From the NCBI GenBank assembly GCA_900554465.1, contig USHF01000022.1:1-13133 (forward strand): a stretch of DNA of 13,133 nt, written 5' to 3'. Below the pieces are notes generated by a model. The model had not been told where the DNA came from. It saw only the letters and a list, made by a program, of their open reading frames with translations, and made no database searches. How positions within the stretch are numbered: the first letter of the stretch is position 1; each line of letters starts with the position of its first letter. Origin of the DNA: an uncultured Collinsella sp. Its GTDB lineage: Bacteria > Actinomycetota > Coriobacteriia > Coriobacteriales > Coriobacteriaceae. Of this stretch, positions 12,665 to 13,133 are shown one piece after another. The position numbers and the translations under genes are program-made.

Positions 12665-13133
12665 GTGTTTGGTATTGGAGAGGGTGAGCTCGCGATCATC
12701 GTGGTCTTCGGCTTTTTGCTGTTTGGCCCGGATAAGCTCCCGCAGATGGGCCGCACGATCGGCCGTGCCATCCGTCAGTTCCGCGAGACGCAGGAAAAGA
12801 TGACGGCCGTTGTTCAGTCCGAGATTATCGATCCGGTAAGCGAGGCCGCGTCGGCGCCGGTCAAGCCCAAGAAGGCCGCTGCGACCGACGACGATTCCGA
12901 TGCGGACGAGGATGCCGCCGAGACGGCTGCGCCCGCCAAGAAGGAGACCTTTGCCGAGCGCCGTGCCCGCCTTGCCGCCGAGAAGGCCGCGAGCGAGGGT
13001 GCCACCGAGGACGAAGGTATTGCCGAGGAGGCCAAGGGTGCAGAGCCTGCCGCCGCTGCTGCTGCCGCAGCCGAGCCCGAGCCTGCTGCAGAGCCGGAGC
13101 CCGAGCCCGAGCCGGCAGAGCCCACGACGGCTG
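12665..13133 (+). CDS. tatA: TatA/TatB-family twin-arginine translocase subunit, partial
   Basis: The gene runs off the window end; 156 codons are visible. The N terminus MFGIGEGELAIIVVFGFLLF is a single membrane helix with an acidic residue near its start. It is followed by the hinge GPDKLPQMG and an amphipathic helix (about residues 27-47, RTIGRAIRQFRETQEKM), the TatA/TatB fold. Such subunits assemble with TatC to export folded proteins. After residue 55 the protein becomes a long low-complexity tail rich in Ala, Glu, Asp and Pro, ending in PEPEPEPAEP at the visible edge, longer than most TatA tails. The start is GTG with GGAGG 5 bases upstream. TatA and TatB cannot be separated with certainty here. 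A tatC gene downstream is expected but lies outside the window. Confidence 0.82.
   Translation, partial: MFGIGEGELAIIVVFGFLLFGPDKLPQMGRTIGRAIRQFRETQEKMTAVVQSEIIDPVSEAASAPVKPKKAAATDDDSDADEDAAETAAPAKKETFAERRARLAAEKAASEGATEDEGIAEEAKGAEPAAAAAAAAEPEPAAEPEPEPEPAEPTTA

Noticed and set aside
12597..12803. 68-codon open frame from ATG 12597
   Set aside because: It overlaps the Tat-like gene out of frame, is Arg/Ser-rich and has no ribosome binding site.

Overview
The window looks like a contig end from a high-GC, anaerobic gut actinobacterium of the Coriobacteriia, most likely Collinsella or a close relative. This is inferred from strong GC bias at third codon positions, frequent AGGAGG-type ribosome binding sites, a PTS-based sugar economy, and intergenic hairpins built around GGGGAC motifs. 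The first 30 bases are not biological: they are the Illumina Nextera read-2 transposase adapter left on the contig.

Layout. (1) 31-314: 3' end of a PcrA/UvrD helicase gene, followed by a 30-bp perfect inverted repeat and a strong terminator. (2) 596-2323, minus strand: manA (mannose-6-phosphate isomerase) and, upstream of it, a GntR/HutC-type repressor. (3) 2324-2627: an AT-rich divergent control region with three TTACTTTT boxes, a promoter overlapping a palindrome, and a 31-bp imperfect inverted repeat in the leader. (4) 2628-6299, plus strand: GH1 phospho-beta-glycosidase, then PTS EIIC, EIIB and EIIA of the lactose/cellobiose family. (5) 6300-6540: three successive hairpins, then a ROK-family sugar kinase (6541-7494). 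(6) 7661-8584: family II Mn-dependent inorganic pyrophosphatase. (7) 8850-10208: NhaA Na+/H+ antiporter with a leader that contains a terminator-like hairpin. (8) 10278-10428: a nested palindrome with five GGGAC motifs. (9) 10436-10690, minus: a small unrecognised protein, divergent from an aspartate aminotransferase (10841-12145). (10) 12197-12511: a STAS anti-sigma-factor antagonist. (11) 12665 to the end: the start of a TatA/TatB-like gene with a long acidic Ala/Glu/Pro tail.

How it works together. Items 2-5 read as one sugar-use locus. The PTS imports and phosphorylates a beta-linked disaccharide, the GH1 enzyme cleaves it to hexose-6-phosphate plus free sugar, the ROK kinase can phosphorylate the free sugar, and ManA interconverts mannose-6-P and fructose-6-P. 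The GntR protein probably senses a phosphosugar. The remaining genes are separate housekeeping units.

I see no convincing undescribed multi-gene system. The points most worth a second look are the repeated intergenic palindromes, the putative GntR boxes, the altered phosphate-binding position of the GH1 enzyme, and the nhaA leader.
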